Assembly: GCA_002917775.1 (NCBI GenBank)
Contig: KZ627149.1
Span: 227,689 to 291,688, forward strand
DNA length: 64,000 nucleotides
Direction of reading: 5' to 3'
Source of the DNA: Glaciozyma antarctica PI12
Taxonomy: Eukaryota > Basidiomycota > Microbotryomycetes > Kriegeriales > Camptobasidiaceae
Below the pieces are notes generated by a model. The model ran no database searches. It was not told where the DNA came from and worked only from the letters and a program-made list of their open reading frames with translations. Positions within the stretch are counted from its first letter, which is position 1. Each line of letters begins with the position of its first letter. A program made the position numbers and the translations under genes. Below are positions 32,812 through 43,504 of this stretch, one piece after another.

Positions 32812-34467
32812 ATGGAAGGACCTACCGAGGACACGTTCCGACTGCTCCGGCTGTGTCTCCTGCGCCCGCCGCCAGCCTGGATCGAGCTGCCCTCTCGCTC
32901 GCGTTGTTCCGTCGAGGGTTCGTTCTTCTCCGCTTGATTCGCTGTTTGAGCATCCACTGCTGACGCGCGATCTTTCTGTATATAGTGGAGCTCGCGGTGG
33001 GCGTCACGGACGACTACGGAGTGCACTTTGACGCGTACGAGACGCTGAATCGTGCGTCCTCCGAGTTCCTTTTATCTCGTAAGACGGACCTGACCTACCG
33101 CGTTATAGTCTCTGTCACCGTCGTAGACTCTGCGACCAGTCTACCGACACCCAGTATCCGCGTAGAGCTCAAGCCGCACGACCCGTCGACCGAGTTCGGC
33201 ATCAGCTCGTCGCGCGGCCAGTTCCACGCCCTCAAACCGACACTCATCTTCGACCGCACCCTCGCCGCGCTTCCTTCTGCGATTCGATTCGTCGTACCAA
33301 TGGCTCAAAATGCTGGGGAATCAACTCCGCCTCTCAGTGCAGCGTCAAGTCGAATGCGCGATCTCGTCGGCGAGTCGACGCAGGTGCCGTTCGAGTCCTG
33401 GGACGAGAATCGCTACATCTTTATGCGGGTTTCGAGCGGAGATGTCGAGCTCAATACTGCGAAGCCGATGCCGAAAGGCAAGGGGAAGGCGGAGGAGCCT
33501 CGACTGGCTTCGACTAAACGTACGTTCATCGCCACCTCCTTCGCAGAGACGCGCTGACCTCGCAGTGCCAGTTCAAACTGCCCTTCGCCAGCTCCATCTT
33601 CCCAACACCTCGCCGTCAACCTCTTTCTCGCTCCCTCCCACTCCGATCTCCATCATCGAACGACCAGGCTTGAATAATTCCACCGGCCAGCGGTTGTGGG
33701 ACTGCGCCATCGGACTGTCCTGCTACCTCTCCCTCCATCCTTCCGTCCTCCGTTCCTCATCGCGAGCATCCTCTACACTCGACGACGGACGGCCCTCAAA
33801 GCGAGCTCGCCTCGACAAGGAACCTCCCTCCACCGCAGCGACACCTCCAGGCGTCCGCGTCCTCGAGCTTGGAGCAGGATGCGCGCTCGTCGGAATCGTC
33901 GCGGGAAGGATCCTCGCCGCCGGGAAGGATTCTTCCGCCGACCGAGTCGAGATCGTCGTCTCGGACGTCCAAGTCACAGTGGACACGACTCTTGCAGAAA
34001 ACCTCGCCAACAACCTTCCCCTAGCCGCCACTCCCCCCAACTCTTTCTTGCGAAATTCTTTGTCCCTCCCCATTCACGCCAAAGTCCTCGACTGGGGCGA
34101 TCTCAGCGACGAGCAGCAGGAACGACTTTGGACGTCGCAGGACGCCTCGCCTTCCCACCTCACCCTCCTCGGCTCCGACATCCTCTACAACCGGCTCCTG
34201 ACATCCTCTACAATCCTACAAACCCTCCTATCCTCCCTTCGCCACTCTCCTTCGACGACTGCACACGCGTTGATCGCGTACAAGGCGAGGACGGCGGGCG
34301 ACGATGGCCTCTTTCAGCTCGCGAGAGATGCGGGCTTGGAGGTTAGGAAAGTGTGGGAATGGGGTGTTATCGCGGTGTACGAATTTACTGCTTCGGCGGA
34401 ATTGATTGGCAGGGGTTCGCAGGCCTCCGGAGTCCGAGAGAGGTTGCGAAGCCTTGAATTACGATAG
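32812..34467 (+). CDS. METTL21-type protein lysine methyltransferase (Methyltransf_16 family)
   Basis: AdoMet-dependent methyltransferase; relatives modify lysines of chaperones, elongation factors or ribosomal proteins, target unknown here. Exon 1 starts MEGPTEDTFRLLRLC (ATG 32812), spliced to VELAVGVTDDYGVHFD, then LSVTVVDSATSLPTPS. A family-specific N-terminal region of about 200 residues precedes GQRLWDCAIGLSCYLSLHP. Motif I VRVLELGAGCALVGIVAGR (AdoMet loop), then EIVVSDVQVTVDTTLAENL, KVLDWGDLSDEQQERLW, LTLLGSDILYNRLLTSS (D-x-x-Y post-I motif), HALIAYKART and LEVRKVWEWGVIAVYEF. It ends ERLRSLELR. About 490 residues. It overlaps nothing; the convergent RING gene ends 214 bp beyond. Confidence 0.82.
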
Positions 34468-34681
34468 TACGATAGAGCTATATACCGACGAGATAGGGTT
34501 GATAGAAAAGGGAGGTTCATACAAGGCTACAGATCGACATATCGAGTGGGTCGTAGTGTTTGCGAGAGAGGGAGAATTAATGAGGATAGAGAGAAGGAAC
34601 TACACCGATGCGAGCGAGCAAGCCAATATCCACGCCACCCCCTTCCACAACTACGCACAATGCCGCTCCAACGTCGTCGCA

Positions 34682-35786
34682 TCATGCGAAGCCCAGCGAT
34701 CCCTCTCCCTCGTCCCCAGCAACGGGAAAGCCCTCCTCGACCAACTCACGCGGCGAGTCGGTGAATCCGGCGTGTGAGGACTGGAGGGGACGGTCGTCCG
34801 CGGATTGGAGGGAGTGAAGCTGGGAGGAGCGAAATTGTGAGGCGAGATGGGGGAAGGGGAGGGCGGGCGTCGAGAGGGGAGGTGAGGGGCGAACGGGTGG
34901 GAGGAATGAGGTGCGGAGGGAGGGGGGAGCAGGGGTGAGAAGCCGGAATCGAGGAGTGGCGGGGGAGAGTGGGGAGAGGTCCTGTGGAGCTTGGGAGGGC
35001 TCGCGGAGGAAGGAGAGAGGCGATGGAGGGGTCGACTGATACGGCGGCGGGGCGTTCGCTGCCGAGAGGTCCAATCGCTGAATGGGGGTCCTCCTCCTCT
35101 CCCTCAGCCTCCGTACCTCCAGCTGGAGCCTCCCCAGCGCGAGCTCCGTGCTCTCCAGCCTCGTCTCCGTCTCCCTCCTCTCCATCTCCCTCCGCTCGTC
35201 CTCCCTCCTATCTCGCCTCGCGATCCTCCCCCACATCGCCACTTCCCTCCTCTCCTCCTCCTCCGCGCTCGCTTCCAGAACCTCGGAATGCGTTTGACGA
35301 GCGAAAGATGCGAGCGTATCGGCGCGAGGATTCGAGCGAGGGAGGACTGAGCGAGGTGATAGCCTTAAAAGGAGTCAGCGTCCAGTCTGTGGGATGGGGA
35401 GGAAAGCCTACCTCCGTCGGTCCTCTCGCTCGACCTCCTGCTCTCCTGCGATAGCACTACGTCCTCCACGCCTGAGCTCCCCCATGCACGCCTTGAAATA
35501 CGCTTCCGAGATCGTCGAGAGGCCATACGAAGGAGCGGGGGTCGAAGGAGTTTCTGCGCGGCAAAGCGGGCAGGTAGGGGAGGAGGCGAGCCAGGTGGTT
35601 ATACAGCTGCGTAGACCGAAGTCAGCCCGGCAACAGATATGAGGCGGAGGGGAGGAGGACGAACAAGCCGTCGAACGAGTGGCCGCAGGGGAGGCTCAGC
35701 GGTTCCAGGAGCACCTCGCCACAAATCCCGCACGCCAGCTCGTCGCTTAAGTTGATCCTCGGCGAGTTGGGTCGGCAGGCGGTCAT
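34682..35786 (-). CDS. RING-type zinc finger protein with coiled coil (RING ligand 5 is Asp)
   Basis: Putative E3 ubiquitin ligase. It starts MTACRPNSPRINLSDELAC (ATG 35786). The RING spans two exons: CGICGEVLLEPLSLPCGHSF-DGF-CITTWLASS-PTCPLCR. Zinc ligands C, C, C, H, then Asp where the fifth Cys is expected, followed by C and CPLC. Next come ISEAYFKACMGELRR, a charged coiled coil (HSEVLEASAEEEERREV; ERREMERRETETRLEST; LGRLQLEVRRLRERR) and a Pro/Ser-rich tail with PPPYQS, ending GEGSLGFA. About 320 residues, two introns. It resembles CHFR/RNF-type simple RING proteins but I cannot name an orthologue. Confidence 0.75.
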
Positions 35787-36377
35787 GGTTGTCGTCCTTC
35801 TAGGGAGACTCGGAGGGCTGAGAGGTCGAGCGCCGGCGGTGGTTGAATCGTCGGCGGAGGTGCGGTCGTGGCGATAGAGCGGAGCTGGGAGAGAGCAAGG
35901 ACCCAGCCTTGGAGCAATCACGAACGATGGAAGAACAGGGAGAGGTTGGAGGAAGAGAGCAGAGGCACCGGCGTACACACGAGCAGGCCTCTTGACCTCC
36001 TTTCACGCGCTGGACATTCGGGAGCTGACGTTGGCGACTCGCTGAGATGGTGAGGTCCGTGTGTAGATCTGAAGGCTCCTGAGGAAGGGGAGCAGGCCCT
36101 GAACTGACAACTGATGGACGCAGGCGCACTGTCGGCTTCGCCTACACAGAAAAGGGAGCAGCTTCCGAACTCGTCGAGCGCGGTGACGTCCAGCTGCCCG
36201 ATTGAAAAGCCCAGGATCCCAGAAAGGAAGGGCAGGGCACCGGTGGGGCAGGGCCAGGCCGGTCTCGGGAAGCTGAGAGCGGACCAGCGCAGGCAGAAAG
36301 AAGATGCGGGACTCCACCAACTCTTCGAGTCCGTTCTCCCTCTACACACCCGCAGAACTCGGAGAACTGCTTAAACA
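35787..36377. other. Divergent intergenic region, RING gene and FAD monooxygenase
   Basis: 590 bases between two start codons. Minus-strand frames here are Ser/Pro-rich and lack homology that I can recognise. Probably two promoters; nothing else seen. Confidence 0.45.
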
Positions 36378-38146
36378 ATGACAGGAACTGAACAGCCACT
36401 CAGGATCGCGCTCGTAGGAGGAGGTGAGCTGGCGGCGTTGGGTCCGATGTGTTGCTCGACGTGCTGACGCAGTCGCGTCTTCTCCTTAGGAATCGCCGGA
36501 CTCGCGTGCGCGGTGGGAATTCTCAAGGCGCAGGTGCGTAAAAAGGTTCAGGTGGTTGGGCGGGGATGGAGCTAACGCGGAACCCCTTGCTCGCAGAAGG
36601 AGGGCGCAAACGTCCAGCTCGATATCTACGAGCAGGCGGTGAGTCGTTCCGTGTGGCTTGACACGAGCACGGAGCTGATTAAACTCTTCCCCAGGGCAAG
36701 TTTGCTGAGATTGGAGCTGGCGTGAGCTTCGGTGAGCTGCAACTTGCTGGGGAAGTCATCACGCGGAGTAGAGCTGATCCAACCCTTCTCAGGCTCGAAC
36801 GCTGAGCGTGCTCTGCGCCTGCTGGGAGCGGGAGACGCACTAGATATCGCTGCTGGAGTCAAGGACCCAGAGAAGAACATCTGGCGAGTCCCTCGCGCCC
36901 CGACCGACCTATTTCCCGCATTCCCTAACGCGCCTCGCAGGTTCGACTTCTTCATCGGCGAAAGGTCCCACCCTCGCTCCAAGGAGTTCGTCTGCCGAGT
37001 CAAGGACTCCAACGCTACTCAAGGCACGATCAACGTCCACCGCGCCGACTTCCTCGACCAGCTCATCGCTCTCGTCCCCGTCGACAAGATCGCCCACTTC
37101 CACCACCGCGCCACCTCCTACACTTCTCACGCGACGGGAATCACGCTCCACTTTAACGACGACAAGCCAGATCGCGAAGCGGACGTCGTTATCGCTAGCG
37201 ATGGGATCAAGAGCCCGTTGCGGCAGCAGTTGTTCGAGAAGAGGGGGTTGGACGTACCGTCGCAGGTGGCCAAGTACTCGGAATGGGTCGCGTGGAGGGG
37301 ATTGATCCCTCGCGCCAAGTTCGAGGAGGTGTTTGGGAAGGAGCAGAACATCAAGTCGATGCACCTCGGCGAAGGTGCACACATCCTCCACTTCCCCGTT
37401 CGCTCAGCCCAGTTTATCAATATTGTTCGTCGTCCTTTGTTCGCTTAGGACTGGGTACTGACCAGCTTATCGCAGGTGGCTTTTGTACGCGATCCCGACC
37501 ACGTCAAGCTCGGCGACAAGACGGGACCCTGGGCAGAGGAGCGTCCCTCGTCGGAGATGTTCGAAGACTTCGCAGGCTTCACTGAGGAATGCCAGAACCT
37601 CCTGCGCGCGATCGAGAAGCCCTCCATCTGGGGCATATTCGCTTTGCCCGAGATCGACGAGATCCTGGACGACCGTATCGTCCTCATCGGAGACGCAGCG
37701 TACCGTCCCCCTTCTTCCCCCCCTAATAACCCACCCTAATACCTCCTCACAGGCACGCCACCACTACCTAACCAAGGTTCCGGCGCCGGACAAGCCGTCG
37801 AAGTACGTCCTCTTCCCGCTCACGACGACACAGGCTGACTCCTCGCAGGACGCGCTCTTTATCTACGCGATCCTCATCTCAGCCATCTCTCACTTCACAC
37901 CCCTCCCTCACTTCCGGCTCGGCAGCTATCAACAACGCTCTCGCAGCGTACAAGTCCGCTCGACACGCTCGTGGCGTCAAGGTGCAGAAGACTTCGCGCG
38001 AGGCGGGGATGCTGTACGAATTCATTGGGGTCGACGGGGAGGGGGACGATTTGGAGAAGATCAAGGGGAGCTTGCAGCATAGGTTGAAGTGGATTTGGGA
38101 GTGGGATACGAAGGGGGAGTTGGAGAAGGTGCTTGCGTCGCTCTGA
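36378..38146 (+). CDS. FAD-dependent monooxygenase, salicylate-hydroxylase-like (two apparent frame breaks)
   Basis: Group A flavoprotein hydroxylase for an aromatic substrate. It starts MTGTEQPLRIALVGGG-IAGLACAVGIL (Rossmann GGGIAG), ATG 36378. Then LDIYEQA-GKFAEIGAGVSFG, HRADFLDQLIALVPVDKI, ADVVIASDGIKSPLRQQL (DG motif), RIVLIGDAAHATTT and NQGSGAGQAVEDALFIYAI (FAD ribityl motif). C-terminal AINNALAAYKSARHARGVKV, QKTSREAGMLYEF, ending GELEKVLASL. Between HATTT and NQGSG there is one extra base near 37769 (reads TAA), and another +1 shift is needed near 37921 before AAINNALAAY. No plausible intron explains either. About 440 residues if whole. It lies tail to tail with IDO, 65 bp apart. Confidence 0.82.
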
Positions 38147-38211
38147 ATTTATCTCTCTCGGGGCTTGAAAGATGCGAAAACGACGAAGAGATCCATTCTA
38201 TATACAACCTC

Positions 38212-39931
38212 CTAAGCCTCCCCCACGAGCGCCTCCCTCGTCCGATCCCTACAAGTCTTCAAAAACGTAACCAACTCCGTCCCTCCCGTCCCCATCAACG
38301 TCTCCTTCCCCACCCCCTCCCTCCCCACCGTCTCCTTCTCCCTCTCCTTCTCCTCCCACTCGTCCCAAAACACACTCTCCCTCCCCGGTGCCCTCCTCGC
38401 CTGACTAACAATAAACACCATAGCGAGCCTCATATGCCCGTCACGGAATTCCTTCATCGCTCGAACGGCCGTGTCGTATGAAGGAGTGAGAGAGGGGTGG
38501 GAGAGGGCGAGAGTCCGGAGCGAGGGGATAGGACGGAGGGAGGTGGGAGAGGGAGTGTGGAGAGAGGAGAGGTGGGCGAGGAAGGACCGGTGGTGAGAAG
38601 GCATGTATTGGGCGGCGCGGAGCATGAAGGTTGAATCGCTTGCGGGGCCTTCGGGGGACTTGCCGTGCTTCGTTGAGCGGGTGGGTCGAGGGGGGAGAGG
38701 GTGGGTTGGGTCCATTGAAGTGGTCGAGGAGGTTGAGGCGGGGGCGGAAGAGCGAGGGGAGTGGTCGACGCCGAGGAAGAGGTCGACGGCGTGAATGAGG
38801 GACGACTGCCCTGCCGAGGGACCACCCCATTCCATCTCCTTGTCCTCGCCTTCGTCGACGGCTTCGTACGTCCATTTTCCGCCGTTGAACCAAGGTCGGA
38901 TCTCCCAGTAGAAGCACTCGGGAACGATCTTGGCGGAACCGTCGACGCCAAAGGGACCACGAGTGGCGGAAGCCATGAGGTGCTTGAGCTCGTCGATGAT
39001 GGCGGCGATGCGGAGGAGGTAGGAGGCGATGCGGGGAAGGGCGAGAGAGTCGGCGAAGAAGGATTCGTCGAGAGTTGCTGACATGAGGCGGAGGAGGGAG
39101 GGGGCGTGGAGCTCGGATAGGAGGGAGAGGAGGAAGAAGGCGTATTCCGAGGGAGAGGAGGTAAAGGTCGTGTTGATGGCGACGTTGCTGCGAGCGCGAA
39201 GGGTTAGCGAACAGATCGAAGCGGGAGATGGGACAGAAGACGCACTCGGCTCGGAGGCCCAAGGAAGGATCGACGAGTCGCCAGTTCCATAGCACCGTGT
39301 CGGCATAGGTGAGGATGGGGGGGATGCCGAGGCGATCGCTGACCTCGACCCAGGGGACGGCGAGGGCGGCAGGGACAGTCGAGAGAGAAGGGAACAACGA
39401 GTGGATGTACATGTGGCTGAGGAACGAGAGGGCCACATGGGCTCGGCGGAGGAGAGGGAGGTCGGTGAGGACCTCGACAGAGGGCTTCTCAAGCTGCCGG
39501 ACAAACACCATCAGCTCCCATGCCACCCAGCTGCAGCACCGGAAAGACTCACCCTTCGTACGCTCTCCCTCCAAGCTTCTCCAACGCGTCCCACTCCCCC
39601 TCCCTGCAATCCCTGAACCTCCCGCTGCGCCACCTCCAAGCACTCCTCGATTGCATCCCACCCCGCACCGAGCACCAACCTCCATCACCGGTTCCTCAGG
39701 TGGCAAGAACCCCGTCTGAACGCTGACATCGTAGTCGGCCGCTGCGAGCGAACTCGTATCAGGCCTCGCGCGAGCGGACCAGTACCGCTCGGCGATGACC
39801 GATGGTGGAGGCGGGGGAGTGACGGGGCGGCGCGCGAGGAAGTGGTTTGCTGGGAGAGTGGAGACGGCGGACGGCTCGTCAAAGATTGGGAAGGGGACGC
39901 GGCGAGGGGTGGGGCGTTGGGGGCTCGACAT
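38212..39931 (-). CDS. BNA2: Indoleamine 2,3-dioxygenase (one apparent frame break)
   Basis: Heme dioxygenase opening the indole ring of tryptophan, first step of kynurenine/NAD synthesis. It starts MSSPQRPTPRRVPFPI (ATG 39931). YDVSVQTGFLPPEEPVMEVG is the conserved N-terminal block; then WDAIEECLEVAQREVQGLQ, EAWRESVRRLEKPSVEVL, LLRRAHVALSFLSHMYIHS, RLGIPPILTYADTVLWNW, PECFYWEIRPWFNGGKW and MLRAAQYMPSHHRSFLAHL (proximal heme His). C-terminal VRAMKEFRDGHMRLAMVFI, ending REALVGEA. The two N-terminal blocks lie in different frames; a +1 shift is needed at a run of four C on the plus strand (39661-39664). A weak 43-nt GTGATG...GAG intron would restore frame but deletes conserved residues. About 530 residues. 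Confidence 0.85.
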
Positions 39932-41147
39932 TGTTGCTGAGGAAGACGCGCGAAGGGGATCGATGGCGTCTTGAGGACTTTTTTGCTGGTAGCCTTGCTG
40001 GCGGTGGCGGGAGTGGCGGGTGTGCTGCCTACTGGGTACGTGGGTGCTGTGCGAAGGGCGGACTGGCTTGAGGTGTGTGGCGTGAGGAAGAGAGCTGAAC
40101 TCGGGAGGGTGAGGAGGGGACGCTTGCGGGACTTGGGGAGGTTTGAGCGGGGCAGACGAGGAGGGGGAAGACGCTCTCCCGACACGACTGTGCCTGGGTG
40201 GAACCGCCTACCTGGCTTCTGGGACTCCTGCTAGACGGCCGAGCTACCGCGTGACCACTTTGGTGCGAGTCCGCCGGACCTCTGAGCTCCCTGCTCCATC
40301 GAAGCTTCCTCTCCCGACTCAGCTGCTCCTCAGCAACGGCGGATCTGCACTCAAGGCAGCAGGCGGGATTGATTCGGAGCTCACCTTCTTGCGCTGGGGT
40401 CTGCAGCAGGCCCGACTGACCCCCCGCAAACCCGCTAAACCCGTGCTCCGGCCCATCCTGCGGCGCAACTTCTCGAGTCCTTGGGACCCATCCGTGTGTC
40501 TTCGCTCATTTCTGCTCAACCAACGTGCGCTTCTGTTCTCGCTGGGGTTTGGGACCACGCGTGCAGAGGCTGAGCGGCGTCTCGACCCACAGCCCCGGGC
40601 TTCGTCGACACGTCCTTCTTCGATTGGCAGCAGCGCCGCGTCCTCGCGACGACTGCTCCTACCTGCTCTACCAAGACGCTCATCTGAAATCGAACCTCTT
40701 TAGTATTGCGATCCCCTTGCTCTCCAGCTTCTGCACCGGCCTCAACACGCTTCACCTGGCAAATCCGCGCGCAGGCTCAGATCCGACAACGACACTGTTC
40801 GTTCCCTGCTTCCACTGCTCTGCAGTCTGCTCACCCGCCAGAGCTTTTGTGAACAAGAGCGTGGTTATCCATGAACTTCAGCTCCTTCCTCTCAGCTCAA
40901 TCTTCGTTCGCTCGACCCCTCGCTTCACAGCTGGTCGGACCAGCCTTTGCTTCTCTGCCACCTTCGCAAATATCGCCACGGGTGACTTCGCTCCCATGCA
41001 TATTCACAAAGCTTTGCACCATTGAATCTCGAGAGCAGCTCGAGACCTCTTCTCCTCCGTCGCGAGAGGCCCCGCGGAGTTAGACGAATCTGCGACCTTC
41101 GCACTTCTCGCTTCTCTCGCTCCTACCACATCACTCGACACTCCAAC
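39932..41147. other. 1.2-kb stretch without a supported gene
   Basis: This is the longest gap in the window. Plus-strand frames at 40143-40703 and 40525-41025 are long and locally protein-like (ILRRNFSSPWDPS) but have no ATG start before 40871. A 70-codon ATG frame (40871-41083) precedes the DUF427 start and could be an upstream ORF in its leader. I find no tRNA fold. It may be a long 5' UTR, a non-coding RNA, or an unrecognised gene. Confidence 0.4.
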
Positions 41148-41637
41148 ATGCCCGACAGCACACCCCAAACCTGCGAGAAGCATGTCACAGCCTCTGTGAA
41201 CGGCGTTCAGATCGCCTCCTCGGCCACCTCACCCGCCCTCCTCGTGGAAGGCAACGTGTACTGTACATCCTTCGCTCTTCTCGGTTCGCCGGCTGACGAG
41301 GACAAAGTCCACCCGCACGACGTTTCCGACAAGTACGTGCGACCCTGTTCGTCGAAAAAGTGCACCGTCTGCCCTTGGAAGGTGCGCGCTCTTCGTTTCG
41401 CTTTGTCCCTCCGGATCTGATGCGATGCGCAGGTACGTGCGTCGTACTACGACGTTACCCTTGGGGATAGGAAAGTGCTGGAGGATGCGGCTTGGTTCTA
41501 CCCCGCTCCGGTGCGTGGGGCTTGCGAGCAGGAGGGAGAGGTGCTGACTCGTTCGCACGCAGACGTCGGAACGGATGAAAGGGATCCATAGCTACGTTGC
41601 TTTCGACAAGGAGCGCGTTCAGATCTCTGAGGATTAG
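41148..41637 (+). CDS. DUF427 domain protein
   Basis: Small single-domain protein of the DUF427 (NTP_transf_9-named) family; biochemical role not established. It starts MPDSTPQTCEKHVTASVNGV (ATG 41148). Then DKVHPHDVSDKYVRPCSSK, CTVCPWK, and after an intron VRASYYDVTLGDRKVLEDA, AAWFYPAP (family signature) and, after another intron, MKGIHSYVAFDKERVQISED, where it ends. About 126 residues, the usual one-domain length. Two introns near 41382 and 41513. The frame is clean. The next gene converges with an 84-bp gap. Confidence 0.85.
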
Positions 41638-41721
41638 GGGAGGAGGGGGGAGACTAAACGGGAGGAGGAGCTTCTCGCGCTGTGGAATGCGACTTCTGCG
41701 TTCTATGTTGCGCAAAGCAGG

Positions 41722-43001
41722 CTACTTCTGCGTGAGAGCCTTCTCCTCTTCCGTGAGAGCACTCCAGAAAGGTCGAGGAATCTCGATACCCGCCGAAACG
41801 CGTCCGTACGTGATCCCACCGAGCCGAGCAACGCGCTTCAGGACGCCTGCGAAGGGAGAGTGAGATTGTGCTCAGCAGCGAGGAAGCACGCCAACGTACC
41901 TTGATCAATCATGGTGTGATCGGCGTCCAGCGCATCGTCACGAATGTGCAGCATCACGCCCTCTGCGAGGTCCTATCAGCTTTGTCCTCTTGCGAAGGGA
42001 GAGCGAGAACGCACCTAGCACTGCGTACCCTCCGGTATCCTGACCCTCGGTGTTCTTCAAAATTTTGTAGTCCATCAGCTTGCACCTAAATCCAGGCATT
42101 AGCTGCGGTCGACGAAGCAGGGATGACGCCCACGCACTCGATGCTGAAGACGCTCTCCGCCACTCGCTTCGGCTTGACCACCTTCGTATCTCCCCTCGTC
42201 AAGCCACTGTTTGCGCAGAATTAGCTCAATCCTGTCAATTCCTGAATTGCCGCACGTCAAACCCCATTCCGACGTTCCGTGAGGGCTGTCGATGCAAGAA
42301 AAATTGGCGGCTTCGAGCATCTCCTCCGAAATCATGTTCACCACCGCTTCCCCAGTGTCAATAAGGTTGCGGAACGTTCCTTTGATAAAGGGGGAGAATC
42401 CTATCTAAGCGAGGTTAGGGCTTCCTACGACGGCTTGTGCGATGAGAGCGAGAGGAACGCACGATGATTGTGATCGGGTCGTGATTGACGAAAGTCGTGT
42501 ACGAGAAAGGTGCGAGGTTCTCCTGTCCATCCTTGCCGATGGTTGAGCAGAAGGCGATAGGGCGAGGCGTGTATCCGCTGATCTGGAGACAGAGAGAAAG
42601 GTAGCGAGGTGCGGGCCGAGTCAGCTCCGCTCGTCCTCCCAAATCGGCGCGCAAAAGCAAGGCTCTAGCAGCTTCGTATAAAAAAAAATGGCTCACCATC
42701 AGGCTGTAGTTGTCGATAGGATCCCTCGCTCGGTCGTTGGGATCCATCACAACCCACTTCTTCCCCTCGGCGCTCTTCTTCGCCGTCGGCGCTCCACTCC
42801 CAATCTTCCACTCCGGATTCCTGCGCACCGTCAGCTACAGCTCTTACTAGGATTGAAAGCAGCTCACGGAGTCTTGGAGATATGGTATCGCGAGTCGGCA
42901 TCGAAGTCAACGCGCGTCGCCTCGACCTCCTTGAACGGCGTGAACGTGGGAGTGGGCCGCTTGAAGCGAGGAAGGATAGGAGCGGCAGGCTCAGAAGGCA
43001 T
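41722..43001 (-). CDS. Flavin-reductase-like, FMN-binding domain protein
   Basis: Split-barrel FMN-binding protein of the flavin reductase-like family; partner and substrate unknown. It starts MPSEPAAPILPRFKRPTPTF (ATG 43001), then VDFDADSRYHISKTPNPEW, VVMDPNDRARDPIDNYSLM, ISGYTPRPIAFCSTIGKDG, ENLAPFSYTTFVNHDPITI (flavin-site region), GFSPFIKGTFRNLIDTGEAV, NMISEEMLEAANFSCIDSP, WLDEGRYEVVKPKRVAESV and AVLGEGVMLHIRDDALDAD. It ends TEEEKALTQK. About 280 residues, at least six introns. The intron near 42680 contains an A-rich run on the plus strand, odd in this GC-rich DNA. Confidence 0.85.
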
Positions 43002-43504
43002 GTCGCTCGAAGTAGGGAGGCAGCTGAACTTGAGGAGGAGAGCAGAGGAAGAGAGACGGCGGCGAGCGCGAACCGAAGTGGGGGAGTCGACGTCCGGAAG
43101 CGCGATTTCCCTAACGCCTGAAGTACGGCTGGGAAGACTGACGGAAGCAGAGCGTCTCGAGAGAGATGGGAGGGGGAAAGAGAGGGAGAGCGAGGGAGGG
43201 AAGGCGGCCCGACGTTGGCGCTGGCTGCCACTGGCGAAGACAGCGAACTGCGCAACCGAGAAAGGAACGCCACGCTGCCTGGCTGGACGTTCCGTTTTTC
43301 AGCAAGAAGCCGAAGCAGATGTTCGTCCTTGAGCAGTGGTGGCTGTGGCGAGGAAGCAGCGACGACGCGGAAGCGGGCTGTCGAAAAAAATAAGGAGGCG
43401 AAGCGAGGACGAAGAGGACCTACCTCCCTCTCCTCTCCGCCCCTCGCTCCAAATTCCTCTGCCCCGAACAGAAACATGAACACACGATCCTGCAATTGCA
43501 CTCC
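43002..43504. other. Intergenic region, flavin-reductase gene upstream and SLY1 downstream
   Basis: 503 bases. A minus-strand frame covers most of it (Ser/Leu/Arg-rich), continuing from beyond the flavin-reductase start in another phase; I see no domain in it. Nothing else found. Confidence 0.4.

Noticed and set aside
40190-40300. Possible tRNA (partial A- and B-box-like words on either strand)
   Set aside because: I could not form acceptor, anticodon and T stems together; spacing is wrong.
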